From an uncultured bacterium (GTDB lineage: Bacteria; Cyanobacteriota; Vampirovibrionia; Gastranaerophilales; Gastranaerophilaceae), in NCBI GenBank assembly GCA_902765215.1, contig CACWZA010000002.1:1-64000 (forward strand): a stretch of 64,000 nt of DNA, written 5' to 3'. Made by a program: the position numbers and the translations under genes. The notes under the pieces were generated by a model. It was not told where the DNA came from, made no database searches, and worked only from the letters and a program-made list of their open reading frames with translations. Within the stretch, counting starts at the first letter, position 1. Every line of letters begins with the position of its first letter. Positions 1-9,087 of the stretch are shown in pieces.

Positions 1-3000
1 GTAGCAGAATTAGAAACAGTTACTGCTCAAAAACAACAGGCAGAAACAGACCTTGCAACAGCACAGGGAACTATTACAAATCTGAACGGTCAGATAGATG
101 ATCTTGAAGCAGACAAAGCAGGTTTGCAATCAGATCTGGCAACTGCTAATGCGACGGTAACATCTCTTACAAATGAAAAAGAAACACTTGAAGGTCAGGT
201 TACTACTTTAACAAATGCAAAACAAGATCTTCAAGACCAGCTTGATGCTATTGCTAATGGTGCAAAAGATCCTTCAGCCTTTGATGAGGGTACAACTTCT
301 GCAGGAAAAGAATCTGATTATGACAGATTAGTATTTGCAAAATCAAATTTTGATAATTGTAATTTTACAAAAAATGGTAATGATCTTGTTATTGAATACT
401 TTGATGATAAGAACGGAACAGAGGGTAGTGAAACTTTAACACTTACAGATTATTTCACTACTGCTGACAAGATAGATACATTTGTTGACAAAGACGGCGT
501 CACTCACAGTATTTCAGATGCTTTGAACAGTGGTGTTACCATTCAGGGATCAGCTGCAAATGAGGAATTTACCCCGACAGCACCAAAAGAAGTTTTTGTT
601 GTTGGCGGCGGAAATGATACATTCAACAGTGTTACCGAAGCAAACGCTGCAGGTGATAAGATACAACTGACAACCGGTACTAAACAGTCAGATGTAACAT
701 ACTCCAGAACTTTCGGAAGTGATGATTTGGTTGTCAACTATGCTGACGACAAGTCTGTGACACTTAAGGACTATTTCACACAGAATAAGTATACTCCAAA
801 AACACTTGTTGCTGATGATGCAGAGTTTGATATTGCCGCTGATTTAGAAACAAAAGGTATTACAGTAAACGGTACTGATAATGCTGATACCTTCACTCCG
901 ACAGCATTGAAAGAAACTTTTGTTGTAAGTGACGGAGATTATATCAAGGGTGGTAACACTGATGCTGATGCCCAAAATGCAGCCGGCGACAAGATTAAGT
1001 TGCCGGGTTCAAAATCAACTGTAACATACAGCAGAAGTGCGACTGAAGATAATGATTTAGTTATTACCTACGGTTATTCTCATGATAAATCTATAACAGT
1101 ACAAGGGTATTTCGGATCAGACAGTTATTATCCTAGAACGGTTATTGATAGTAATAATGAAGAATTTAACCTCAGGGCTGATGTTGAAAATAAAGGTCTT
1201 ACTTTATTTGGTGATGGTGATGATACTTTCGTTCCTACAGAGGACACAGAAACTTTTGATGTAAGTAATGGAGATATAATTGATGTTACACAAACTACAG
1301 AAAACGATGTTGCAGGTGATAAGATAAAAATAAAAGGAACAAAAGATCAGGTATCCTATACTAAAGTTGTACACGAGCTTGCGGCTGATGATTTAGTTAT
1401 TCACTATGATACTGATAAGACTGTTACTATAGGCGGGTATTTCGGATCAGGCGGTTTAGATGTATACTATCCTGATACAATTAAGGCAGGTTATGAAGAA
1501 TTCAGTCTTGATGCAGATATAGCAGAAAAGGGAATTATGGTTTCCGGTGAAGAAGTTTTCAATCCAACACCTGCAAAAGAAACTTTTGTTGTAAGTAATG
1601 GAGATATAATTGATGTTTCTATTGCCGAAGAATCAGATGTTGCAGGTGATAAGATAGAAATAACAGGAACTAAAGATCAGGTATCCTATACTAAAGTTGT
1701 ACACGAGTTTGCGGCTGATGATTTAGTTATTCACTATGATACTGATAAGACTGTTACTATAGGCGGGTATTTCGGATCAGGCGGTGTTATTGCATACCAT
1801 CCTGAAACAATTAAGCCTGGTAGTGGCAGCGAATTTAGTCTTGATGAAGATATTGCAACCAAGGGAATCACTTTTGAGGGCACAAGTGGTGATGATTACT
1901 TCACTCCGACAGCTTATAAAGATGTCTTTATGATAAATGGTAATGATACTATATATGCTAAAAGTGGTGCGTATCCTACTAGCGAAACGACAGATGATGT
2001 GATTCATTTATCATGTTCTAAATCTGATATAACTTATGAAAAAGACGGAACTGATTTAATTATAAATTATGGTACAGGTAAGAAAGTAACATTAGAAACA
2101 TTTTATGATGAAAATAGCGATGATGAACCTTCAGGTGCAAAAACTATGACTGTTGTTACCTCAGAGGGTACCTTTAGACTTATTGATGATCTGAAGAATA
2201 AAGGTGTTAAACAAGTGGGTACCGACAGCGATGATAAATTCATGATATCAGAATTTAAAGATATACTTGTACTTGCAGGCGGTGATGATACATATATAGG
2301 CAGTGATGGTGCATCTTATACTGAGAGTAAAATGCTAGATGATACTATACAATTTGACTGTAATAAATCTCAAATTTCTTATGCCAGAGGTGGATCCTAT
2401 GGGGACGATTTAATTATAACTTATCCTTCCGGTACGTTAACAATAGAATACTACTTTACTGATGCCGGTGCAAGCAGTGTACAAATTGTCACTAATAATG
2501 GTACTGTTCGTATTGGTGCTGATTTAGAAGCAAAAGGATATACAATATACACCGATCCGAATGAAAGTACTACTTTCACTCCAACAGAAGAAAAAGAAAC
2601 TTTTGCTGTTAAGAGTGGCGATTCTTTTGCCTTTACGGCTGAGAATTCTTATGAAAAAGTAGCAGGTGATAAGATACAACTGACCGGTAACAGAAGTGAT
2701 GTATCCTACAGCAGAGAATCTAATTCGGGTGATTTAGTTATTAACTACGGTTCCGGTAATCATATAACAATGAATTCTTATTATTCATCTACTTATTATT
2801 ACCCTGAAACACTTAAAACAAGTGATAAAGAATTCAGTCTTGAAGCAGATATTGCAAGTAAAGGTGTTACCGTTACAGGTACAAATAACCCTGATAACTT
2901 CACTATTACAACAGCCAAGGAAACCTTTGTCGTAGGTAATGGTGATAAAATTGGTTATTCGTCTTCTGTTGGCTACACTGACGGTGATAAGATTGAAATT

Positions 3001-4080
3001 ACAGGAACCAGAAATGAAGTATCATACAGTGTAAGTGAAGATGATTCAAATGATTTAGTTATCACTTATGATTCAGGTAAAACAATAACAATAGATGAAT
3101 ATTTCGATGAAAGTAAGTATAACCCTGAAAAACTTAAAATAGGTGGTTCTGAATTCTATATTTATGCTGATATGATGAAGAAAGGTCTTACATTTGAAGC
3201 ATCTTACGGTTCGGACAGCACCTTTACTCCGACAGAATATATAGATACCTTCGTTTTCAACGGCGGAACCGATAAAATAAATTGTGCTAAATATGATGGC
3301 GTTGACTATGAACCGTATGATTTTTCAGGTGATAAGATTGAAATTAGTGGTTATCCTCTTTCTGATATTAAATATTCAATATCAGGTAACCCTACTACTG
3401 ATGGTGACTTAATTCTTACCTACGGCAGTGGCAGCAGCTATTCAGTCACTCTGAAGAATTACTTTGCAAATCCGGATGCGGGTTCTATCAGACTTGTTAC
3501 ATCAGATAAACCGAACGGAATCGACATAAGTTCTGATATTATTATTAAGGGTTATGTCATTGACGGTGGAGCTATGTACAAGAAAACTGAGGGTACGAGC
3601 GGTAACGATTCGTTCAAAATTTCTGATGATGCTGAACTCTTTGTTGCTAATGGTGGTGATGATACTTATACATACGAATCAAGCGGCGGTTATCAGCAAT
3701 CAGTTGGTGACAAGATAGAATTATTAGGTAACAGAGCAAATGTATCGTACTCAAAAGTTGGTGAAAATGACAAAGACCTGAAAATAACATACGATGGCGG
3801 TACAGTTACAATCCCTGGTTATTATGAATCCGAGTCGAATACCGGATACTGCGGTAATGTTAAACTTAAAACCGCTGATGATGATGATTTCACAGTTGCT
3901 GCAGATATGGCAGCTAAAGAAAGTCCGAGCGGTTCATTTGCTTCAAATAACAGAATTGCAACACTTTCATTTGATGCAGCAGCATGGCAGTCTGCAGGGG
4001 CAGACAGTGCAATGACTGATGTCGCTATGAATAATCCTGATGAGGTTAACCTCATGCAGATATATACAAATAATGCGTAA
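1..4080 (+). CDS. Giant repeat protein with coiled-coil segment and haemolysin-related repeats (5' end outside window)
   Basis: The frame is open from base 1, so the gene starts upstream; 1359 codons are visible. Positions 1-260 encode a Gln/Glu/Leu-rich heptad-like coiled coil. The rest is about eleven units of roughly 110-118 residues. Each carries a DLxIxY-x(2-5)-T-x(4)-YF motif, at about nt 382, 724, 1053, 1390, 1720, 2053, 2407, 2734, 3052, 3406 and 3775, followed by FTPTxxKETFVV-like and GDKI-like motifs. The DLVITY...YF core resembles the haemolysin-type calcium-binding-related domain (Pfam HCBP_related) found with RTX beta-rolls, but the GGxGxDxLx nonapeptides themselves are sparse. 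The protein is Asp- and Thr-rich and acidic, suggesting a secreted or surface protein; I see no C-terminal sorting motif. Adhesin or S-layer-like function is inference. A terminator follows the stop codon. Confidence 0.75.
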   Translation, partial: VAELETVTAQKQQAETDLATAQGTITNLNGQIDDLEADKAGLQSDLATANATVTSLTNEKETLEGQVTTLTNAKQDLQDQLDAIANGAKDPSAFDEGTTSAGKESDYDRLVFAKSNFDNCNFTKNGNDLVIEYFDDKNGTEGSETLTLTDYFTTADKIDTFVDKDGVTHSISDALNSGVTIQGSAANEEFTPTAPKEVFVVGGGNDTFNSVTEANAAGDKIQLTTGTKQSDVTYSRTFGSDDLVVNYADDKSVTLKDYFTQNKYTPKTLVADDAEFDIAADLETKGITVNGTDNADTFTPTALKETFVVSDGDYIKGGNTDADAQNAAGDKIKLPGSKSTVTYSRSATEDNDLVITYGYSHDKSITVQGYFGSDSYYPRTVIDSNNEEFNLRADVENKGLTLFGDGDDTFVPTEDTETFDVSNGDIIDVTQTTENDVAGDKIKIKGTKDQVSYTKVVHELAADDLVIHYDTDKTVTIGGYFGSGGLDVYYPDTIKAGYEEFSLDADIAEKGIMVSGEEVFNPTPAKETFVVSNGDIIDVSIAEESDVAGDKIEITGTKDQVSYTKVVHEFAADDLVIHYDTDKTVTIGGYFGSGGVIAYHPETIKPGSGSEFSLDEDIATKGITFEGTSGDDYFTPTAYKDVFMINGNDTIYAKSGAYPTSETTDDVIHLSCSKSDITYEKDGTDLIINYGTGKKVTLETFYDENSDDEPSGAKTMTVVTSEGTFRLIDDLKNKGVKQVGTDSDDKFMISEFKDILVLAGGDDTYIGSDGASYTESKMLDDTIQFDCNKSQISYARGGSYGDDLIITYPSGTLTIEYYFTDAGASSVQIVTNNGTVRIGADLEAKGYTIYTDPNESTTFTPTEEKETFAVKSGDSFAFTAENSYEKVAGDKIQLTGNRSDVSYSRESNSGDLVINYGSGNHITMNSYYSSTYYYPETLKTSDKEFSLEADIASKGVTVTGTNNPDNFTITTAKETFVVGNGDKIGYSSSVGYTDGDKIEITGTRNEVSYSVSEDDSNDLVITYDSGKTITIDEYFDESKYNPEKLKIGGSEFYIYADMMKKGLTFEASYGSDSTFTPTEYIDTFVFNGGTDKINCAKYDGVDYEPYDFSGDKIEISGYPLSDIKYSISGNPTTDGDLILTYGSGSSYSVTLKNYFANPDAGSIRLVTSDKPNGIDISSDIIIKGYVIDGGAMYKKTEGTSGNDSFKISDDAELFVANGGDDTYTYESSGGYQQSVGDKIELLGNRANVSYSKVGENDKDLKITYDGGTVTIPGYYESESNTGYCGNVKLKTADDDDFTVAADMAAKESPSGSFASNNRIATLSFDAAAWQSAGADSAMTDVAMNNPDEVNLMQIYTNNA
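1261..1785 (+). repeat. Recent 330-bp in-frame duplication inside the repeat protein
   Basis: Bases 1261-1455 and 1591-1785 are nearly identical at a fixed offset of 330 bp (110 codons). Both begin with a gtaagtaatggagatata block and end with ttcggatcaggcggt. Other repeat units of this gene are much more diverged, so these two look recently copied or homogenised. Confidence 0.9.
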
Positions 4081-4103
4081 ACATTGTTTGTAACAGGTTA
4101 TAA

Positions 4104-4135
4104 AAAAAGAGGCGGACTAAAATCCGCCTCTTTTT
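4104..4135 (+). terminator. Rho-independent terminator of the repeat protein gene
   Basis: A perfect stem (aaaaagaggcgga, loop ctaaaa, tccgcctcttttt) sits 24 bases after the TAA stop and ends in a T run. Confidence 0.92.
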
Positions 4136-4163
4136 GTTGTGTGGTGAATTTGGTATCGGATAT

Positions 4164-4200
4164 TTCCCCCCTTCCGCAGGGGGGATAAAGGGGGGGGTGG
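4164..4200. repeat. C/G-run hairpin in intergenic DNA
   Basis: Six C at 4166-4171 can pair with six G at 4179-4184 across a ttccgca loop, followed by a further run of eight G (4190-4197). This is far more GC-rich than the surroundings. It lies just before another structured repeat and may be a degenerate copy or part of the same element. Confidence 0.6.
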
Positions 4201-4220
4201 CGGTTGAAAAAATTAAAAAT

Positions 4221-4303
4221 ACTCCCCTTCCGCTGTTGTATATTTCGTGAAACTCAATAACAACAGCTCCTTCCCCGAGTTGGGGACGGTTGAGATGGGG
4301 AGT
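4221..4303. repeat. Structured intergenic repeat, copy A (three-way junction)
   Basis: The outer stem ACTCCCC (4221-4227) pairs with GGGGAGT (4297-4303). It encloses arm 1, GCTGTTG (4232-4238) with CAACAGC (4261-4267), and arm 2, TCCCC (4272-4276) with GGGGA (4282-4286). The layout and several words (CCGC, TTGTA, CTCC) match the element at 12496-12556, so both look like members of one REP- or MITE-like family. No coding potential is evident. Confidence 0.65.
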
Positions 4304-4335
4304 GATAGGGCAAGTAGTTTTCTATTATTGGTAAA

Positions 4336-4364
4336 TTGACTAAAAAAAACGGAAATGATAAAAT
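4336..4364 (+). promoter_or_regulatory. Promoter of the GT2 fusion gene; predicts a leaderless mRNA
   Basis: TTGACT (4336-4341), a 17-nt spacer and extended -10 TGaTAAAAT (4356-4364) are followed by six bases and then ATG at 4371. Initiation about seven bases after the -10 box would fall on the start codon, and there is no Shine-Dalgarno sequence. Confidence 0.8.
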
Positions 4365-4370
4365 TATTCT

Positions 4371-7016
4371 ATGGTTGATATTTCGGTTTTAGTCCCTGTA
4401 TATAATGTGGAGAAATATTTAGAACGTTGCTTGGACTCTGTTTTGGAACAACAGTTTGACGGTAGTCTTGAAGTAATTTGTGTTAATGACGGCTCAACCG
4501 ATAGTTCGGGCGAGATTCTGGAGGAGTATTCAAAGCGTTATCCCAACCTGAAAATTATTAATCAGAAAAATCAGGGACTTGCATCTGCAAGACTCTCTGC
4601 CATAAATACTGCAAAAGGTGAATATATAGGTTTTGTTGATTCTGATGATTGTATAGGGGAAGGTTATTTTCAAAAACTGTATTCCGAAGCCAAAAAACAT
4701 AATGCCGATATTGTTGCAACAACAAAAGTTCTGATGTGTGGAAGCAATCCAATCCCTGCAATAAAAGATTGCGGGATAAGTCGTGATGCAAAAATTATAG
4801 AGGGAAAAGACGATAGGGCGCGAATTATTATTACAACAGGTATTTGCTGGAATAAAATATATAAAAAATCATTTCTTGATAAATACGACATCTGCCATTT
4901 TGGTAATGCCCCGGGAACTGATAACTATTTCACAACCTGTTCCGTTATAAGGGCAAATATAATAGCGGTCGTCCATGATGCACCATATTACTATACTATG
5001 CGTGAAGATTCCATAACTCATGTGATTAAAGGGAAAAAAGAGTTTGGCATTTTTGAAAATTATGCATCTATTGACAGATGGATAAATAATCAGTCTGATT
5101 TTTCCGAAATCGAAAAAAAATACTGGTTATATATAAACAATAAAAGAAAACTCCGTGATTTTAACGTGTTTTATCATACGATGGAACCCGAACTCCAAAA
5201 CGAGTTTTTGTCAGCAGCAATAGAGAATTTAAAAACAGATAATCTTATTGTTTCTCTGACTTCATATCCTGCAAGAATAAATACGGTTAATCAGACAATT
5301 CTGACTTTATTAAACCAAACAGTAAGGGCGGAAAAGGTTATTCTATGGCTGGCGGAAGAACAGTTCCCGAACAAAGAAAAGGATTTACCGCCACAATTAT
5401 TGGATTTGACATCTAAAGGTCTGACTATAGACTGGTGCGAGGATATTAAATCATATAAAAAACTTATCCCTGCAATGAAAAAATATCCGCAGGCATTAAT
5501 TGTTACGGCTGATGATGATATATTATACAAAAATAACTGGTTAGAACAACTTTATAGTGCTTATATAAAAGAACCTGATTATATTCATTGTCACAGGGCG
5601 CATTATGTTATGTACGGGGGAAATGAAATTTTACCTTATAAAAAATGGCAACATAATATTCCAAAATTTAAACCATCGTATAACAATTTTTGTACGTGTG
5701 GGGCAGGTGCTTTGTACCCTCCTGATTGTTTCCATCAAGATGTTATGAGAGAAGATTTATTTATGGAATTATGCCCTAATGCTGATGATATCTGGTTTTG
5801 GGCAATGTGCGTGTTGAACAACAAAAAAATAAATATTGTTGCCGATTCTCAGCCGCTCAGGTTAGTAGACGGAACACAGGAAGAAGCACTTTGGTATTCT
5901 AATATCAACGATGGAGGTAATGATGCCCAGTTGAAAAAACTCACTGAGCATTATCCCGAAATATTGAAAAAACTGGATAAAACCGCTAATATATCCGATT
6001 CAAAAGGAATTGCCATATCAGTCGTTATCCCTGTTTATAACGTGGAAACATACCTGAAAAGATGTCTTAATTCTATCGTGGAACAGAATTTCCCGAAAGA
6101 TAAATTTGAGATAATATGTGTTGATGACGGTTCTACTGATAGCTGTCCGCAAATTTTGAAAGAGTTTGAGAGTCAATACGAAAACTTTAAGTCTGTTTTC
6201 CTTGATAAAAAGGCAGGGACAAGCAAAGGCCCGGGGGAAGCAAGAAATACGGGGCTGGAAAAAGCACAGGGTAAATATCTTTTGTTTATGGATGCGGATG
6301 ATTTTATTATGCCGAATGCTTTGGATATTTTATACAATTATGCGGAGGCAAATAATCCTGATGTTGTCGTATTTGATTTCTATAAAGGGAAAGCAGGCTC
6401 CGTTAAACCAAATATACACAGTTTCCCAAATATCGCTCAAAAATACGGAAACGAACCGTTTAACGCTGAAACAGCAGAAACGTTTGTGTACAGATGTCTG
6501 CCTGTTGCACCTTGGGGAAAATTGTATCTGCGTGATTTAATCAAAGATTTCCGCTATATAAAAGATATATATTATCAGGATGTACCTTTCTGGGATTTGG
6601 TTTTCCTTAATGCAAAAAGAATCAATTATCTGCCGTGTCCTCTTTATTTTTACGATGCTTCACGTGATACAAATATTACATCAGCAAAAAATGAAAAAGT
6701 TTTTGATGTCTTTAAATCATTTGGTGCTTCCCGTGAAAATCTGAAAAAATACGGGTTTTATGAGAAATACAAAAATATATTTTGTGCCCATGCGACCTGT
6801 AATTTCTTTAAACATTTGAGTAACGTTAGTGATGATTTGAGAAAAGCCTTTGTTGATGAGATTAAAAAATTTGAACTAGATGTAAATACGAGTGATTTTC
6901 TTAAAGAAGATTTTCATGATTATGAATACGAAATTTTTAAACTCATGAAATATATTCAAAATAATGATTATGACACAGTAATTGATACTCTGAAAAAGAA
7001 TGAAATACTGAAATAA
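4371..7016 (+). CDS. Three-domain glycosyltransferase (GT2 - central DDD domain - GT2)
   Basis: Predicted 881-residue cytosolic glycosyltransferase for surface glycan synthesis. The N-terminal GT-A domain has VPVYNV near residue 8, NDGSTD at 39-44 and DSDD at 90-93. A central domain (about 290-540) starts with an IVSLTSYPARI motif and carries ADDD near 380, resembling capsular/LPS glycosyltransferase-like domains. A second GT2 domain starts near 549 with IPVYNVETYL and has MDADD near 640. The C-terminal domain closely resembles the three separate GT2 genes encoded convergently just downstream. Start: the leaderless promoter places the first transcribed base at this ATG. Sugar specificity cannot be read from the sequence. 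A polymerase-like multi-domain enzyme making a repeating unit is possible. Confidence 0.85.
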   Translation: MVDISVLVPVYNVEKYLERCLDSVLEQQFDGSLEVICVNDGSTDSSGEILEEYSKRYPNLKIINQKNQGLASARLSAINTAKGEYIGFVDSDDCIGEGYFQKLYSEAKKHNADIVATTKVLMCGSNPIPAIKDCGISRDAKIIEGKDDRARIIITTGICWNKIYKKSFLDKYDICHFGNAPGTDNYFTTCSVIRANIIAVVHDAPYYYTMREDSITHVIKGKKEFGIFENYASIDRWINNQSDFSEIEKKYWLYINNKRKLRDFNVFYHTMEPELQNEFLSAAIENLKTDNLIVSLTSYPARINTVNQTILTLLNQTVRAEKVILWLAEEQFPNKEKDLPPQLLDLTSKGLTIDWCEDIKSYKKLIPAMKKYPQALIVTADDDILYKNNWLEQLYSAYIKEPDYIHCHRAHYVMYGGNEILPYKKWQHNIPKFKPSYNNFCTCGAGALYPPDCFHQDVMREDLFMELCPNADDIWFWAMCVLNNKKINIVADSQPLRLVDGTQEEALWYSNINDGGNDAQLKKLTEHYPEILKKLDKTANISDSKGIAISVVIPVYNVETYLKRCLNSIVEQNFPKDKFEIICVDDGSTDSCPQILKEFESQYENFKSVFLDKKAGTSKGPGEARNTGLEKAQGKYLLFMDADDFIMPNALDILYNYAEANNPDVVVFDFYKGKAGSVKPNIHSFPNIAQKYGNEPFNAETAETFVYRCLPVAPWGKLYLRDLIKDFRYIKDIYYQDVPFWDLVFLNAKRINYLPCPLYFYDASRDTNITSAKNEKVFDVFKSFGASRENLKKYGFYEKYKNIFCAHATCNFFKHLSNVSDDLRKAFVDEIKKFELDVNTSDFLKEDFHDYEYEIFKLMKYIQNNDYDTVIDTLKKNEILK

Positions 7017-7047
7017 TTGTGCTCAGCGGGTTTGATGGCAAAATGGG

Positions 7048-8040
7048 TTATTCCAAAATACTGTTACTTTTCAGAGTTTTATCAGTCGTTTCAAAATCGT
7101 GTTCTTTTATGTAGTTGATGATTATCATTGCATTTTTTTCAACCGGATGAAGTTCTTCTTCCCCAAATGCATTAAAATCTGTAATGATATCAAGTTTTTT
7201 TATCGTTTCAATAAACTCTTTTCTTAATTCGGGTTTTATTTCCCTCATTTTATTAACCAAATTAAAGGCATAATGCCCATAATGTATGGCTTTGAATTTT
7301 TCAAAATATCCTGCTTCTCTCAAAATGTTTTCCGTTAAAGAAAACGATCTGAATAAATCAAAAGATTTGATACCGTTTGCTTTTGAGATAGCACCGCTCC
7401 GTTTAATTGTATAAAAATAAAGCGGTTTCGGATAATAATACACTTTTTTTGCTCTTGTATAAACGAAAGCCCAATAAGGAATATCCTCATAAAACATTCC
7501 GTATTCAAACCTTAAATCTTTTATTATATCGCTGAGATAAAACTTTGCCCAAACGGCAGGCGGAAAATAGCGATAAATAAGGGTATCCGCCGTATCTATA
7601 TTGAAAGGGATATCGTTATATTTCTCTGCAATATTTTTAAAATGGTGTCGGGCAACCTTTTCACTCCCTTCTTCCCCAAGCACATGATCAAAAACAACAA
7701 GGTCTGCTTTTCGTTCTTCTGCGTATTCGTACAGTTTCGCCATAGCATCTTTTTTCAGAAAATCGTCAGAATCGACAAACATTGTGTATTTGCCCGTAAT
7801 GTGTTTTATTGCGGTATTTCTCGCACCCGAAAGCCCCTGATTGTTCTGATGTATGGCTTTGATATTAGGGTATCTTTTTGCATATTTATCAAGTATCTCG
7901 CCCGATTTATCGGTTGAGCCGTCATCAACACAAATAACTTCAAATTCACCCGTAAATGTTTGCTCAATAATTGAATCCAAACATTTCCTCAGATAGTTTT
8001 CTACATTATAAATAGGTACTATTACGGAAATATCCGTCAT
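7048..8040 (-). CDS. GT2 family glycosyltransferase, paralogue 1
   Basis: 330 residues. The N-terminal GT-A domain has IVPIYNVENYL, VDDGSTD and FVDSDDF, typical of bacterial family 2 transferases acting on nucleotide-sugar donors. The C-terminal half (FKAIHYGHYAFN and others) is shared with the next two genes and with the C-terminal domain of the 881-residue fusion. There is no membrane segment. It is the last of three tandem paralogues on the minus strand, with a 19-nt gap to its upstream neighbour and its own SD (GGGGGG before AATAATG). Its 3' end converges on the fusion gene with a 31-nt gap. Likely in the operon making the local surface polysaccharide. Confidence 0.88.
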   Translation of the reverse strand: MTDISVIVPIYNVENYLRKCLDSIIEQTFTGEFEVICVDDGSTDKSGEILDKYAKRYPNIKAIHQNNQGLSGARNTAIKHITGKYTMFVDSDDFLKKDAMAKLYEYAEERKADLVVFDHVLGEEGSEKVARHHFKNIAEKYNDIPFNIDTADTLIYRYFPPAVWAKFYLSDIIKDLRFEYGMFYEDIPYWAFVYTRAKKVYYYPKPLYFYTIKRSGAISKANGIKSFDLFRSFSLTENILREAGYFEKFKAIHYGHYAFNLVNKMREIKPELRKEFIETIKKLDIITDFNAFGEEELHPVEKNAMIIINYIKEHDFETTDKTLKSNSILE

Positions 8041-8059
8041 TATTGCCCCCCGTTTTATC

Positions 8060-9052
8060 TTAACTCCAAAGCCTGTTGTTTTTCATCATTCTGTCAGTCG
8101 CTTCAAAATCGTGTTCTTTCATATATCTGATTATTTTTATCGCATTGGTTTCCATTTCAAGTAAATCTTCTTTATCAAATTCTTCGTATTCAATATCAAA
8201 CGGGTATTTCTTTACCGATTCATAAAATTCCCTTCTCAATTCGGGCTTTAATCTTACCATTCTGTTCAGTATGTTGCAGAAAAAGTATGAATAATGAATG
8301 GCTTTGAATTTATCAAAATACCCCGCCTCTCTCAAAACCTTTTCCGCAAGCGAAAAAGCTCTGAATACATCAAAAGTTTTCACCCCTTTTGTTACGGTAA
8401 TGGCATCATCCCTGCGTGAAGTATAAAAATATAATGTTTTCGGGTAATAATAAATGTCTTTTGCTTTTGTAAAAACTTCTGCCCAGTGAGGTACATCCTG
8501 ATTGTTTAAATCAAACTCAAATTTTATATCTTTGATTAAATCTGTCAGGTAAAATTTTGCCCATGTAGAAACGGGAACATAATGATATACAAATTTCTCC
8601 GCCGTATCAATGTTGAACGGGGTTTCTCCATATTTTTCGGCAATATCAGGCAAAGTGTGTTTGTGTACATTTTTTACCATATCAGTTCCGCTTAAATAAT
8701 CAAAAATTACTACCTCTGCATTATGGCTCTCGGCGTAATTGTATAACTCCTCTAATGCCCGTTTTTCTATGAAATCGTCAGAATCAACGAACATTGTATA
8801 TTTCCCCGTAACGTGTTTCAGTGCTGTATTTCTTGCACTCGAAAGCCCTTGATTATTTTGATGTATCGCTTTGATATTAGGATATTTTTTTGCAAATTCA
8901 TCAAGTATCTCACCCGATTTGTCGGTCGAGCCGTCATCTACACAAATAATCTCATAATCACCCGTAAATGTTTGACCGACAATCGAGTTTAAACATCTCG
9001 CTAAAAAATTTTCAACATTATAAATTGGTACGGTTACAGAAATATCTGTCAT
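8060..9052 (-). CDS. GT2 family glycosyltransferase, paralogue 2
   Basis: 330 residues, alignable over its full length with its two neighbours. VPIYNVENFL, VDDGSTDKSGEIL and FVDSDDF mark the GT-A nucleotide-sugar fold and metal site. The SD GAGGA lies about ten bases before the ATG. The order of the three paralogues and their short intergenic gaps suggest tandem duplication and co-transcription. Divergence between copies is concentrated in the middle and C-terminal parts, which usually set acceptor specificity, so the copies may add different sugars. That last point is inference. Confidence 0.88.
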   Translation of the reverse strand: MTDISVTVPIYNVENFLARCLNSIVGQTFTGDYEIICVDDGSTDKSGEILDEFAKKYPNIKAIHQNNQGLSSARNTALKHVTGKYTMFVDSDDFIEKRALEELYNYAESHNAEVVIFDYLSGTDMVKNVHKHTLPDIAEKYGETPFNIDTAEKFVYHYVPVSTWAKFYLTDLIKDIKFEFDLNNQDVPHWAEVFTKAKDIYYYPKTLYFYTSRRDDAITVTKGVKTFDVFRAFSLAEKVLREAGYFDKFKAIHYSYFFCNILNRMVRLKPELRREFYESVKKYPFDIEYEEFDKEDLLEMETNAIKIIRYMKEHDFEATDRMMKNNRLWS

Positions 9053-9087
9053 TATACGGTTTCCTCATTCAATAATTGATTTATTTA

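Noticed and set aside
3794-4055. Overlapping ORFs in other frames of the repeat gene and elsewhere
   Set aside because: They lack SD sequences and lie wholly inside well-supported genes in other frames; they are frame shadows.
4164-4200. G-quadruplex-like G runs
   Set aside because: Six G and eight G runs are present, but only two runs lie close together, not four. I treat it as a hairpin-type repeat.
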